Below are positions 30,622 through 43,963 of a stretch of DNA of 64,000 nt, piece after piece. Position 1 is the stretch's first letter. Every line of letters starts with the position of its first letter. A model generated the notes under the pieces. The model had not been told where the DNA came from, did no database searches, and saw only the letters and a program-made list of their open reading frames with translations. A program made the translations under genes and the position numbers. The stretch covers positions 744,001 to 808,000 of the forward strand of contig CAVWLJ010000010.1 in assembly GCA_963755755.1 (NCBI GenBank), written 5' to 3'. The stretch is from DATKNA01 sp963755755 (GTDB lineage Bacteria > Actinomycetota > Actinomycetes > Actinomycetales > Kineosporiaceae).

Positions 30622-33266
30622 TCAGGCACCGAGCGCGATGAACGACCGCGCCGTGAGTGCGGCGCCGGGGTCGCTCTCGACGTCGTGACGCGCGCCGGCC
30701 AGGGCGCGCCCGAGCGACTCGCGGGGGAGGCGCTCGTGCAGCGCCAGCATGAACGGCACCGTCGCCGGGTCGTCCACGGGTACGACGCTGGCGACCACGC
30801 CCGCCGAGCCCAGGGCGACGAGGGCGCTGACGACGCCGAGCAGTTCGTCGACGCCCGTGGGTGCGCCGACCGCGGAGTTGCAGCTGGACAGGACGACGCG
30901 GTGCGGCGCGCGGCGCAGGCGCTGCAGGTCGTAGACGGTCAGCGGGCCGTCGTCGAGCTCGAGCGCCGACAGCAGCGGGCTGTCGGCCCGGAACGTGCCG
31001 TGGGCGGCGACGTGGACCAGGGCCGCCCCGTCGATCGCCTGCAGCACGCGCTCGCTGGTGGCGTCGCCCGCGGCGAGCACCTCCGCCTCCGGGTAACGCT
31101 CGGCGAGGCGCCGCACCTCGACGGCGCCGGCGTCCAGGCGGGGCCCGCCGACGATGACGACCCGGCCGTCCGCCGGGGCGAGGGTCCGCCGGCAGCGCGT
31201 CCAGACGGCGGCCGAAGGGGCGACGGTGACGTCCCGTCCTTCCAGCGCCGGCAGCAGCGCCCAGGGGACGGCGTGCAGCCGCCCCGGCGGCACGAGGACG
31301 ACGGCGTCAGCGGTGAGCTCCTCGACCAGCGGGCCGAGCAGGGCCTGCTCGACCCGCGCCCCGATCGCGGCGACGTCGAGGGAAGCGCGTGCGGTGCCCT
31401 GGCGGCGGAGCGCGAAGAGGGCGTGCTGCACGGCGCGGTCGGCGGCGCCGATCGGGCCGATCCGGTGCATCCGGGGGCGCCCGCGCCCGCCGAGGAGCAC
31501 CGCCACCAGGTCGCCGTCGATCTCGGCCAGCTCGACGAGCTGCCGCCCGGCGAGGAGTTCGCGCAGCTCGCCCAGGCGCAGGCGACCGGCGTGCCCGGCC
31601 GTGCCGCCGGGTTGGTGCAGGGCCTGCCGGCGGACGGCGTCCTCCAGGCGGCGGCGTTCGAGCCGCAGGACGGGCGCCGCGCGGCGCGTCGGCACCGAGG
31701 TCCTCGAGCCGGCGCGCGACGAGGCGGAGCGCGGCGAGGTCGTGCGTCAGCGGAGACTGCGCGTCCAGACGCACAGGAGGCGCCACCAGCGCCGTCGCCC
31801 GCCAGCGCTCACTCCAGCGCAGCACGCTGGAGGCGTCGCCGCTGCCGACCGCCTCACGCAGCGCGATGCCGTGCGAGCTGCGCGCCCTGGGCGGTGGCCT
31901 GCGCGCGGAGCTCGGTCGCGCCGAGGGCTGCCAGCTGCACGTCGACGGCGTCGAGGCCCCGCGGCGCAGGCCGTGAGCAGGTCGCGCGAGCGGCCCCGAG
32001 CGTCGCGCGAGCAGCGCCCGTGCGAGCCACCTCGTGCTGCGCGCCCGCAGGTCCGGACTCGCCTGGCGCGCTCGCGGCCAGCAGGAACGTCTCCGCACGC
32101 CGACGCTGCCCCGTTGCGAGGGCGGCCCGACCGGCGAGGAGGCGAGCGCGGGCGACGAGCGGCCCTCTCGGCCCGGGGTGCCGTCTGTGCGAGCCGTGCG
32201 GTCGCCTGCACCACGGCCGGCGTGGGTCCCTGCACGGCGAGGCGACTCTCGAGGACGACGAGCTCGGCGCGCGGCCGCCCACAGAGCCCGGTGCTGTCGA
32301 CGGAACAGGGCGAGCGCTTGCGACCCGCGTTCCGCGGCGCGGGCAGGGTCGGCTGCGGCCGCCGCGGCGAGGGCGGCGGCGAGCAGCAGCACGCCCCGAC
32401 GGGCGGCGGACCCGGGCTGTTCCTCCAGTCGCGCCAGAGCTTCCTCGGCGACCTGAGCCGCGTCGCGCTCCAGGCCGGCCGCCACGAGCACGTCGACCCG
32501 GGTGGCGGCGATGTCCGGCTCGACCACGCCGAGGGCCTCCGCCACCTCCTCGGCTTCGTCGAGCAGGGCCAGGGCGCGGGGCAGGTCGCCGCGAGCGAAG
32601 GCGACTACCGCCCGGTTCTCGCGCAGCGACGACCGTTCGAGTTGCTGCCCGGCCTCGGCGAACAGTCGGTCGGCGCGGGCGTAGTCGCGGTCGCCGCGGT
32701 CGAAGGCGCCGAGGCCGACACGGGCGACGGCTCGATGAGCCACGGCGCGGGCCCTGCCACAGGGCAATGTCGTCCGGCAGCAGCGCGACCGCGCTTTTGG
32801 GCCGCGTCGAGCATCGCCGCATAGTCCCCGAGGATCATCAGAGCGTGGGCCTGCCGCAGCCGGATCCGGCCCGCCGCCGTGCCCCGTGCCCGCGCGCTGC
32901 CTGGTCGATCTCGTCCAGTCCCTGCCGGGACCGCCCGGACATGACCAGGGCCACGCCGTACGCGGCCCGGACGTCGTTCTCGCGTTCGTGGTCGCCGGCC
33001 CTCGCGGCGTCGCGCAAGGCGGCGCGGAACTCGTCGAGCGCATCGGTGAGATCGCCGAAGTCCCGGAGCACGATCGCCGCGGCCTGGTGGGCCACGGCCG
33101 CCTCTCCCGGGCCCGGTGCCGAGGCGAGCAGCGTCCGGGCTCGCACGAGAGCCTCACGAGGCCGCGAGAGTGCCATGGCCAGCAGTTGCTCGGACGCATC
33201 CGCGGGTTCCGGCGACGGGACGCGCGGAAGGGCTACGGCTGTCACAGCCGGCTCCCGCCCGGACAC
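30622..33266 (-). CDS. TPR/helical-repeat CHAT-domain protease, frameshifted
   Basis: The C-terminal CHAT domain (caspase/separase fold) has the expected His in ALVHVAAHGTFRADSPLLSA and Cys in RRAPHRVVLSSCNSAVGAPT, then VDELLGVVSALVALGSAGVV. The domain lies in one clean frame (30622 to about 31690). The N-terminal two thirds, from GTG or ATG near 33266 (MSGREPAVTAVALPRVPSPE), is Ala/Arg-rich helical repeat of TPR type (RDFGDLTDALDEFRAALRDA, ALFDRGDYARADRLFAEAGQ-like) spread over frames by several shifts. Length is about 880 residues. CHAT enzymes are cysteine peptidases used in regulated proteolysis and immunity. It is divergent from the subtilase gene. Confidence 0.8.
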
Positions 33267-33352
33267 CCGATCACTCTAGGCACCGCGACTCGCCAGCGTC
33301 GACAGCGGCGCCGCTCCGTCCTGGCCACCTCCGTACCTGAACAGGAGAACCC

Positions 33353-34788
33353 ATGACCACGGGACCTCACGACGACAGCACGATCGGCCCGAAGGGTGGC
33401 CAGGGGGGCGAGCCGGGGCCGGACGCCCTCCGCCGGACGCGAGCAGAGCAGGCCCGGCTGATCAAGGACATGATCGACGACGTCGAGGACTGGCCGCAGG
33501 GCTCCTCGGACACCGGCGACGTGCAGTTCTTCTATCGCCGCGGCGCGCTCCTCGTGCGCGACTGGAACCGCGACAACGTCATCGCCGAACTGGGTCGGCA
33601 GGAGGTCGGGGTCGAGGAGCCCGAGGATCTGCCCGGCAGCCTGACCCGGCTCTGGCTGACCACGGACGAGCCGGTCCCCTCGCTCGTCCGGCGGCTCGAG
33701 AGCGAGTCCCGCGGGGACGTCTCCGGGGCGGGCGTCGGCGCCCGGCGCTGCGGAAGCTGGTCGAGCACGGCATCCTCGCGCCCGAGCATCTGCTGTACAC
33801 CTGCCCCGTTCACTCGTGCGCCGCCACCGAGCCCGAGTGGGTGGTGCCGGGCGCGGATCCGTTCCCCGGCCTGCAGACCGGTGCCGGCGCTCTCGCGCCC
33901 CGCAGCGGCCAGGGGGCGGGAGTCCGGGTCGTGATCACGGACACCGGCCTCGTCGAGCGACGCGACGACCAGCCACGCGTGGCTGAGGGGCGTGACGGGT
34001 GAGCTCGACGAGCCGTACGGGCCGCCGGACGACCAGGGCGTGCGCCTGTTGCGGCAGGACGGCGGTCACGGCACCTTCACCGCCGGATGCCTCCGGGCGG
34101 CTGCCCCGGAGGCCGAGCTGCGCGTCCTCAACGGCACTCGGTTCCTCCTCCGCAAGGACGACACACCGGGCACCGTCGGCGCGACCTACGAGGGCGACCT
34201 GGCGGACGTCGTGCGCAACGGGCTGACGGATCCAGCGTCCGGGAACCTGTTCGTGCCCGACGTCCTGCTCGTGAACTTCGCAGGCCCCACCCTGGACGAC
34301 CGGCCGCCGACGGCGCTCGCGGCGCTCTACGACGACCTCCTCCAGCACCTGCGCGAACTCATCGTCGTCGCGCCCGGCCGGCAACGAGGGCGACACGACC
34401 CGCAACTGGCCGGCGTCCTTCCCATGGGTGGTCGGTGTCGGCGCGCTCGGACCGAACTGGCGCGACCGGGCCACCTTCAGCAACCACGGCCCCACCACGG
34501 ACGTCTTCGCGCCGGGTACCGACATCGTCAACGCCTTCGCGACCGGGCCGTATGCGTACACGTGGGAGGGGCCGCTTCAGGGGACGACGGTCACCTTCGA
34601 GGGCATGGCCCGCTGGAGCGGCACCTCGTTCGCCGCACCACTGGTGGCCGGGCTGATCGCGGCGCGGATGTCGACGACCGGGCAGACCAGTCATCGGGCC
34701 GTGGCTGTCGCTGCTCGACCTCGCCGAGTCGCAGGCCGTCCCGGGCACCGGTCCGGTGCTCTATCCGGGCCAGGGCAGCGGGGTCTGA
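33353..34788 (+). CDS. S8 (subtilisin-like) serine protease linked to CHAT, frameshifted
   Basis: ATG 33353 follows an AGGAG site. An N-terminal domain of about 150 residues (ALRRTRAEQARLIKDMIDDV, DVQFFYRRGALLVRDWNRDN) ends at LLYTCPVHSCAATEPEWVVP. The catalytic triad is complete: Asp in VRVVITDTGLVE, His in GGHGTFTAGCLRAAAPEAEL, Ser in WSGTSFAAPLVAGLIAARMS, with the oxyanion Asn in AGNEGDTTRNWPA. Shifts lie near 33745, 33970, 34377 and 34690. No signal peptide is visible, so it probably acts in the cytoplasm, unlike secreted subtilisins. It ends at TGA 34786-34788. Confidence 0.82.
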
Positions 34789-34799
34789 CACCGGAGCGG

Positions 34800-34829
34800 G
34801 TCCCGCCCCGCCTCCGGTCGGGGCGGGAC
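34800..34829. terminator. hairpin between convergent S8 protease and YiaA-like gene
   Basis: An 11-bp perfect stem (34800-34810 with 34819-34829) and an 8-base loop fill the gap between two convergent stops. It can serve both transcripts. Confidence 0.65.
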
Positions 34830-35267
34830 TCATCCCAGCACGCCGTGCACGTCGAGGTCCTCGTCGTGCCGGTCGTCCCGGGCGAGGTCACGGACGTTCT
34901 TCTGCACCGTCACTGCGGCGAACAGGCTGAGCACGAAGGACATCGCGTAGAAGCCCTTCTCGCTGGCGGACATGCCGGCGTTCCACAGCCCGACCGTCAT
35001 GAGCGTGAGGGCGGCGGCGACGCCGGTCCAGCACAACCCGAGGTAGAGGCCGGTGACGGGGATGCCCTCGCTGCGGTCGCGCACGGACTTCTGCAGGGAG
35101 ACCGCGGCGAAGAGGCCGAAAAGCAGGACGGTCAGGTAGTAGCCCTTCTCGCTGAGCGACATGTGCGAGTTCCACAGGCCGACGAGGAACGCGCTGCCGC
35201 CGACGAGCAGCGCGGCCCAGGACGCGCCGACGAAGGCCGGCGTGGGGGTGGTCGTCGAGCTCTCCAT
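34830..35267 (-). CDS. YiaA/YiaB-family small membrane protein
   Basis: The intact 145-residue protein has four predicted membrane helices arranged as two copies of one unit. Each copy carries the family motif: LVGLWNSHMSLSEKGYYLTV with LLFGLFAAVSLQKSVRDRSE, and VGLWNAGMSASEKGFYAMSF with VLSLFAAVTVQKNVRDLARD. This internal duplication defines YiaAB proteins, whose function is unknown. It is convergent with the S8 protease gene and stands alone. Confidence 0.85.
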   Translation of the reverse strand: MESSTTTPTPAFVGASWAALLVGGSAFLVGLWNSHMSLSEKGYYLTVLLFGLFAAVSLQKSVRDRSEGIPVTGLYLGLCWTGVAAALTLMTVGLWNAGMSASEKGFYAMSFVLSLFAAVTVQKNVRDLARDDRHDEDLDVHGVLG

Positions 35268-35374
35268 GACAAAGGCTCCCGGGGGTGTGATCGGTGGTCT
35301 GATCGCACGCTAGGAGCGGGGCCGTTCGCGGGGATGAGTACGGCTGCTCACCATGGCGCGGGTGTCACCCGTTG

Positions 35375-37602
35375 TCAGGCGCCCTCGGTCATCGCCCAGC
35401 GCCGGTGGAACCTGCGCAGCGGGCCGGGCGCCCACCAGTTCCACTCACCGAGCAGGGTCATGGCGGCCGGCACCAGGAGCAGCCGGACGAGGGTGGCGTC
35501 GACGGCCACGGTCGCGGCGAGGCCGACCCCGGTCTCCTTGATGACCAGGAGCTTGCCGGCGGCGAAGCCGGCGAAGACGACCACGATGATGAGCGCCGCC
35601 GAGGTGATGATCCGGCCCGACCGCTGCAGCCCGGTGGCGACCGCTTCGTCGTTCGGCATCCCGGCGTCCCGGAACTCCTTGATCCGTGACAGCAGGAACA
35701 CCTCGTAGTCCATCGAGAGGCCGAAGCCGAGCGCGACGAGAAGCACCGGGATCCCCGTCTCGATGCCCCCGGTGCTCGTGAAGCCCATGGGCCCGGAGAG
35801 GTGCCCCTGCTGGAACCCCCAGACCAGGATGCCGAAGGCGGCCCCGAGCGAGACGACGTTGAGCACCAGCGCCTTGAGCGGTACGAGCAGCGACCCCGTG
35901 AGGAGGAAGAGCAGGACGAACGTCGCCAGGACGACGACGCCCACCGCCCAGGGACCCCGCGTCTTCACGTCGTCGAGGAAGTCGTTCGACGAACGCGGGC
36001 TGCCCGGTGACCCAGACCGGTTCGGCGGCCGGCTCGCGGCGCTGGATCTCGCGGACGACCGCCCGCGCCTGGTCGGACGTCGGGTCGGGCACGGTGAGGC
36101 CGCGGACGGTGCGGGTGCCGGCGGTCCGGACGCCGAGGACGGACACGACGAGCCCGTCGTGCGCCTGCACGCGAACCGGGTCGAGCCCGGTCACGCCGGG
36201 GATCGCCGCGAGGTCCTGCTCCTGCGCCCAGGCGGCGAGCCGGGTCGGCGTCCATCGGCTGACGACGGTGACCGGCGCGGTGTTCGACGCCGGGAAGCGG
36301 GCCGAGATCTGGTCGAAGACCTGCCGGCTGGGCGAGGTCGGCGGCAGGAGCGCGACGCCGGAGCTGACGAAGCGCAGCTGCAGGGCCGGCAGGGCGGCGA
36401 CCCCGAGCACGACGAGGACGGCGACCAGCGGCACGACCGGGCGCCGCTGGATCAGCCCCGCGAGCCGGGAGAACACGCCGCGCTCGGGTGCGACGTCACC
36501 GAGCCGGCGGGTCAGGCGGCGCAGGCCCGGGACCCGCTGCGGCGCCCCCGGGCGGATCAGCCGCTCGCCGGCGAGCGCGAGCAGCGCGGGCACGAAGGTC
36601 AGCGCGACCAGCAGCGCCACGACGACGACGCTGACGCCGGCGGCGCCGACCGCCCGCAGCACGGTGGCGGAGAACAGCATCAGGCCCGCCAGGCTGACGG
36701 CGACGGTGAGCCCGCTGAAGAGCACGGTCCTGCCGGCGGTGGCGAGCGTGCGCTCCAGCGCGCCCTCGGGCTCGTTCCGGAGCTCCTCCCGGAAGCGGCT
36801 CGTCATGAGCAGGCCGTAGTCGATGCACAGGCCGAGGCCCAGCACGGTGACGACGCTGACCGAGCTGCTGTCGAGGTCGAGGACGTAGGAGAAGCCGAGG
36901 AGCATCGCGAGGGCTCCGGCGATCGAGGCGATCGCGCCCGCCACCGGGAGCCCGGCGGCGAGGAAGCCGCCGAAGACGACGAGCATGACGACCAGGCTCG
37001 CGGGTAGCGCGACCAGCTCCCCGGTCCTCAGGTCGCGCGGCACCTGACGGGTGATCTCGTCGGTGAGCTCGCGCGCGCTGCTGGTGCTCGCGACGGCACC
37101 GGGGACCGTTCGTCCGGCCGCGAGCAGCTGGTCGGAGACCTCGGCGAGCGCGCTGCGTTCGGCGTCCGGTGCCAGGTCGCGCACGAGCTGGACGCCGACC
37201 AGCAGCGCGTGTCCGTCGGTGGAGATCAGCGGTGAACCGGCGACGGCGCCCGCACCCGGCGTAGTACGGCGAGCGGACGCCGAGGACGTCGGGCCGGTGG
37301 ATCAGCTGGGTCGTGACCTGCTCGACGGCGGAGCGGACGGCGGGGTCCGCGGGGTCCACATGGTCGAGGAGCAGTGTCTCGGTCGCCCCGCCCGGCGACG
37401 AGTCGTTGAGCACCCGCTGCCCGGTGCGTGCCTCGCTCGTGACCTGGGGGGCGTCGCCCGCCTGGAGGCGGTCGAAGAGGCCCTGCCCGAAGGCACCCGA
37501 CGCCGCGGCGAACCCGAGCACGACGAGCACGACCCAGGCGGCGACGAAGCGGAGCGGCCGACGGGCGATCATGCGGCCGAGAGCGGGGAGCACGAGGGAC
37601 AC
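35375..37602 (-). CDS. MMPL-family RND transporter, frameshifted
   Basis: MMPL proteins export lipids or drugs using the proton gradient. GTG 37602 opens VSLVLPALGRMIARRPLRFV, the first membrane helix. An extracytoplasmic loop follows (RTGQRVLNDSSPGGATETLL, DVLGVRSPYYAG), then a five-helix block (VALPASLVVMLVVFGGFLAA, SVSVVTVLGLGLCIDYGLLM with the proton-relay Asp and Tyr), a second loop, and a second block (ALGFGLSMDYEVFLLSRIKE with the matching Asp-Tyr pair). Shifts lie near 37255 and 35985. About 742 residues, typical. No TetR or partner gene is adjacent, so the substrate cannot be guessed. Confidence 0.9.
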
Positions 37603-37674
37603 CCTGCCAGCACCCTCTGAGAGGCGCCGATCACGAGCCCCGGACGCAGGACGAGAGGATCTACGATCTTCCTT

Positions 37675-38274
37675 GTGGTCGACCGCGAGGTGGATGACGC
37701 GCTGGCACGCAGTTTTCTCGCCGACCTGCCGGCGGACCTCGTCCGCCGGCTGCGGGTCGAGGGGGAGCGCGCCGACTACCCTGCTGCTCCCGCCGTGAGC
37801 CGCGAGAGCGACGGGGTCCGCCGGACGGTCGAGGAAGGCCTGTCCGAGGGCGTCACCCTCACCTACCACGACGGTCGGCTGATCCAGGAGCCCCTCGGGA
37901 GCGGTGCCACCATCCTGACCTTCGGCGGAGCCCAGTGGCGGATGCTGCGGGGGCCGGTAGGCGACCTCGAGAAGGCCAGGCTTGCGAGCGGCGCGGGCGA
38001 TGTCAGGGCGTATATCGCCGCCCCGGGATCCGACCGACAGGGGACGGAGTCCTACGCCTGGGCGGAGGCGGTCGGCCCCGACGGGAGGACCATCATGGCC
38101 GAGCTGCGGGTCGGTGAAGGCGTCGGGGCAACGGCGGCCATCGCCGCCGAGACCAGCGCGCGCGTTCTCGCCGGGGTCGAGCCCGGTGCGTGGACCGCGG
38201 GTCAGTTGCTCGGCGCCGCCCTCGTTCCCGAGGCCACCGGTGCCGCCATCACGGTGAACGGCCGGCTGGCCTGA
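37675..38274 (+). CDS. C-terminal part of a saccharopine-dehydrogenase-like oxidoreductase
   Basis: The 199 residues match the second half of saccharopine-dehydrogenase-like proteins: EEGLSEGVTLTYHDGRLIQE, PVGDLEKARLASGAGDVRAY, SYAWAEAVGPDGRTIMAELR and GVEPGAWTAGQLLGAALVPE. The N-terminal NAD(P)-binding Rossmann half is absent, and upstream DNA belongs to the MMPL gene on the other strand. It may be a remnant left after a rearrangement, or a free-standing derivative domain. GTG 37675 is the first start; no strong ribosome site is seen. Confidence 0.5.
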   Translation: MVDREVDDALARSFLADLPADLVRRLRVEGERADYPAAPAVSRESDGVRRTVEEGLSEGVTLTYHDGRLIQEPLGSGATILTFGGAQWRMLRGPVGDLEKARLASGAGDVRAYIAAPGSDRQGTESYAWAEAVGPDGRTIMAELRVGEGVGATAAIAAETSARVLAGVEPGAWTAGQLLGAALVPEATGAAITVNGRLA

Positions 38275-38366
38275 CTGCCCGTCCGGAACGACGGGCCGCA
38301 CGACCGAATCCGGCGCCGGCCGTGACAGCCGTTCGGGGACCGGGGCGACGAGGCTAGCCTGCCGAG

Positions 38367-39752
38367 ATGAGCGACTTGTTCTCCGCCGCTTGGGGAGACG
38401 ACGCCGGCAGCGGCGCGCCGACCGAGAGCCCGGCGGGGACCGCGCCGCTCGCCGTCCGGATGCGGCCGCGCACGCTCGACGAGATCGTCGGCCAGGACCA
38501 CCTGCTGACGCCCGGTTCGCCGTTGCGACGGCTCGCGGAGGGCGGGGCGGGGCCCGCCGGCGCGGTGTCCGTGATCCTCTGGGGACCGCCGGGCACCGGC
38601 AAGACGACTCTCGCCCACGTCATCTCGCAGGCCGGCGAGCGCAGGTTCGTCGAGCTCAACGCCGTGAGCGCCGGCGTCAAGGACGTCCGCCGGGTGCTCG
38701 ACGAGGCCCGGGACGCCCGCTCGATGTACCGGCGGGAGACGGTCCTCTTCCTCGACGAGATCCACCGGTTCAGCAAGTCCCAGCAGGACTCGCTGCTCAC
38801 CGGTGTCGAGAACCGCTGGGTGGTGCTCGTCGCGGCCACCACCGAGAACCCGTCGTTCAGCGTGGTCTCGCCGCTGCTGTCGCGCTCGCTGGTGCTCACC
38901 CTCAAGCCGCTGGACGCCGAGGCCGTCGGCGTCCTCGTCGACCGTGCGGTGACCGACGCCGCGCGGGCTCGACGGCGCCGTCGTCCTCGACGACGACGCG
39001 CGCGAGCACATCGTGCGGACGGCGGCGGGCGACGCCCGCGCGGCGCTCACCGCCCTCGAGGCCGCGGCCGGGGCGGCACTGGCGCCGGGACGCCGGGGAG
39101 CGGCCGACGCGGGTGACGCTCGAGGACGCCGAGCGCGCCGTGGACCGCGTGGCCATCAAGTACGACAAGGACGGCGACCAGCACTACGACGTCGCCAGCG
39201 CCTTCATCAAGTCGGTGCGCGGATCGGACGTCGACGCGGCCCTGCACTACCTCGCGCGGATGCTCGAGGCGGGGGAGGACCCGCGGTTCGTCGCCCGCCG
39301 AATGATCATCTCGGCCAGCGAGGACATCGGCGAGGCCGACCCGACCGCGCTGCCGCTCGCGGTGGCCGCCGCCCAGGCCGTCGCAGCTCATCGGCATGCC
39401 GGAGGCGCGGATCGTGCTCGCGCAGGCCGTCGTCCACCTCGCGCTCGCGCCCAAGTCGAACGCCTCCTACCTCGCCATCGGCGCCGCGACGGACGACGTC
39501 CGCAACGGCCTCGCCGGACCCGTGCCGGTGCACCTGCGCGACGCGCACTACCCGGGCGCGCAGCGGCTCGGGCACGGGAAGGGCTATCGGTACGCGCACG
39601 ACGACCCGCGCGGCGTGGCGGAGCAGCAGTACGCCCCCGACGGGCTCGCCGACCGCGAGTACTACGCGCCGACCGAGCACGGTTTCGAGCGCGAACTGCG
39701 TCCCCGGCTCACCCGTCTGCGCGCCCTGCTCCGCGGCCGCACCCCCGACTGA
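38367..39752 (+). CDS. rarA: replication-associated recombination protein RarA (MgsA), frameshifted
   Basis: RarA is an AAA+ ATPase acting at stalled forks. The start has the family motif VRMRPRTLDEIVGQDHLLTP. Walker A is ILWGPPGTGKTTLAHVI, Walker B TVLFLDEIHRFSKSQQD and sensor 1 VVLVAATTENPSFSV. The C-terminal part has VAIKYDKDGDQHYDVASAFI, KSVRGSDVDAALHYLARMLE and RRMIISASEDIGEADPTALP, unique to RarA. Shifts lie near 38965, 39090 and 39385. ATG 38367 lacks a strong site; the product is about 460 residues. The position before alaS is common in actinobacteria. Confidence 0.94.
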
Positions 39753-39778
39753 CCCCGCGGCCCCCACGACTCTTTGTC

Positions 39779-39883
39779 GCTGATCATGCAACCCGCGTTG
39801 ATCATGAGAGCGAGCGTGACGGTTCGTGTTCGTCACGCTCAGTGGCGCGTCTTCCCAAGATCAACGCAGATTGCATGATCAGC
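39779..39883. repeat. 105-base nested palindrome after rarA
   Basis: Three nested inverted pairs share one centre: 39779-39791 with 39871-39883 (13 bp, GCTGATCATGCAA), 39795-39803 with 39859-39867 (9 bp, GCGTTGATC), and 39812-39821 with 39831-39840 (10 bp, GAGCGTGACG). It lies in the 272-base gap between rarA and the DUF948 gene, where I see no gene. It is lower in GC than its surroundings. It could be a terminator, but its size and composition look more like a dispersed palindromic element. Confidence 0.7.
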
Positions 39884-40024
39884 CGGAGAAGTGACGGGTG
39901 CCGCCGCCATGCGTGATCGGAAGGGGTGGGGCTCGGAGCGGGTGAGCGGGTCCAGGCGTTCGCGGTAGGGTCGCACGCGCTGCGTGGGAGCTGGGTCGGA
40001 AGGGCGCGAGGGGAAGGACGGCCG

Positions 40025-40402
40025 ATGTCGATCGGGGAACTGGCGGGGCTGATCGCGGCCCTCGCGTTCGTGCTCCTCGTGGGCTTCCTGGCCTACCCCC
40101 TCTACAAGCTGGGCAAGGTCTTCGACGAGACCCGGATCTCGGTCCACGACCTCTCCGGCGGCGCGCTCCCGCTGCTCGAGGAGGTGACGACGACGGTGAC
40201 GACGACCAACGAGCAGCTCGTCCGCGTCGACACCATCACGCGCAATGTCGCCGACGCCTCGGAGAACGTCTCCGCGCTGACCCGCCTCTTCGCCGCCACG
40301 CTCGGCTCGCCCGTCGTCAAGGTGGCCGCGTTCTCCTACGGCGTCCGGCAGGTGCTGACCGACCGGCGGGACGGCCGGCGCGGACGCCGCGGGAGGCGGT
40401 GA
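40025..40402 (+). CDS. DUF948-like small membrane protein
   Basis: ATG 40025 was chosen over upstream starts because the membrane segment begins at once and a GGAAGGA site precedes it. The 125-residue product starts MSIGELAGLIAALAFVLLVG with one helix, then a coiled-coil-like part (FDETRISVHDLSGGALPLLE, TTTVTTTNEQLVRVDTITRN) and a basic end. DUF948 proteins of this kind regularly lie between rarA or rpsD and alaS in actinobacteria. Function unknown. Confidence 0.8.
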   Translation: MSIGELAGLIAALAFVLLVGFLAYPLYKLGKVFDETRISVHDLSGGALPLLEEVTTTVTTTNEQLVRVDTITRNVADASENVSALTRLFAATLGSPVVKVAAFSYGVRQVLTDRRDGRRGRRGRR

Positions 40403-40405
40403 GCG

Positions 40406-40675
40406 GTGCGCCGCGTCGTTCTGGATGGCGGTCGGCGCGACCGTCGCCGTGGTCGTCGTCCGCCGGGTCGGCCGGGCTGCTGGACGCCGCCAGCCCCGAG
40501 GGCATCAACCGCGTCGCTGACCAGCGCGGTCGGAGCCCTGCGCGACCTCGCGGAGGACGTCCGCGAGGCGATGGCCGAGCGCGAGCAGGAACTGCGTGTC
40601 GCTCTCGGGGTCGAGCCAGGCACCATGGATGCTGAGGACCCGTCCGCGCACGGCCGTCACGCGCAGGGTCACTGA
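40406..40675 (+). CDS. DUF6167-like small membrane protein, frameshifted
   Basis: GTG 40406 lies 3 bases after the DUF948 stop with a GGGAGG site. The patched start VRRVVFWMAVGATVAVVVVR forms one membrane helix; LLDAASPEGINRVA and TSAVGALRDLAEDVREAMAE then EREQELRVALGV follow, the pattern of small actinobacterial proteins before alaS (DUF6167). Shifts lie near 40421, 40480 and 40515. The end is acidic and His-rich. Function unknown; the conserved order suggests a link with the DUF948 protein. Confidence 0.65.
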   Translation: MRRVVLDGGRRDRRRGRRPPGRPGCWTPPAPRASTASLTSAVGALRDLAEDVREAMAEREQELRVALGVEPGTMDAEDPSAHGRHAQGH

Positions 40676-40740
40676 CGCGCCGCGCCGCGCTTCCTCGCAT
40701 CGTTCCGCAGGTCCGCAAAGCCCCCGGAGGTTTCGTCATC

Positions 40741-43419
<2,679 letters not shown>

Positions 43420-43450
43420 ACGGGCCCTGCGCGCCGCTCGGGGGATCGGC

Positions 43451-43963
43451 GTGAGGCCCGGCGTCCGGCTCGGCGTCGACGTCGGCACCGTGCGGGTCGG
43501 GGTCGCGCGCACCGACCCCGGCGCGCTCGTCGTCGTCCCGGTGGAGACGCTGGCGCGGGACGCCGCGGGCCGCCGCGATCTCGACCGCATCGTCGACCTG
43601 GTCCGCGAGTTCGACGCGCTCGAGGTCGTCGTCGGATTGCCCCGGACGCTCCGGGGAAACGAGGGATCTGCAGCGGAGGCTGCGCGCCGGTACGCTACGG
43701 CCATCGCGCGGCGGATCGCACCGGTGGGGGTGCGGCTCGTGGACGAGCGTCTGAGCACGGTCTCGGCGCACCGTACGCTGCACGATGCAGGAGTGCGGGG
43801 GCGCAGGCACCGCCCAGTCGTCGACCAGGTGGCAGCGGTGGTGATCCTGGAGTCCGCTCTGGACGCCGAGAGGGCGTCGGGGCGGGCGCCCGGGGCGCTC
43901 GTCGTCCCGGATCCGCTGCCGGACCGCCCGGCGGCGAGCGGAGAGGAGGACGGCGACGGGTGA
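43451..43963 (+). CDS. ruvX: Holliday junction resolvase-like RuvX/YqgF
   Basis: RuvX is an RNase H-fold nuclease linked to pre-16S rRNA 5' end processing. The intact 170-residue frame shows the first acidic motif (GVRLGVDVGTVRVGVARTDP), LEVVVGLPRTLRGNEGSAAE and the last catalytic region (VRLVDERLSTVSAHRTLHDA). It lies 31 bases after alaS and overlaps mltG by GTGA, the conserved alaS-ruvX-mltG order. GTG 43451 is the first sensible start. Confidence 0.93.
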   Translation: MRPGVRLGVDVGTVRVGVARTDPGALVVVPVETLARDAAGRRDLDRIVDLVREFDALEVVVGLPRTLRGNEGSAAEAARRYATAIARRIAPVGVRLVDERLSTVSAHRTLHDAGVRGRRHRPVVDQVAAVVILESALDAERASGRAPGALVVPDPLPDRPAASGEEDGDG

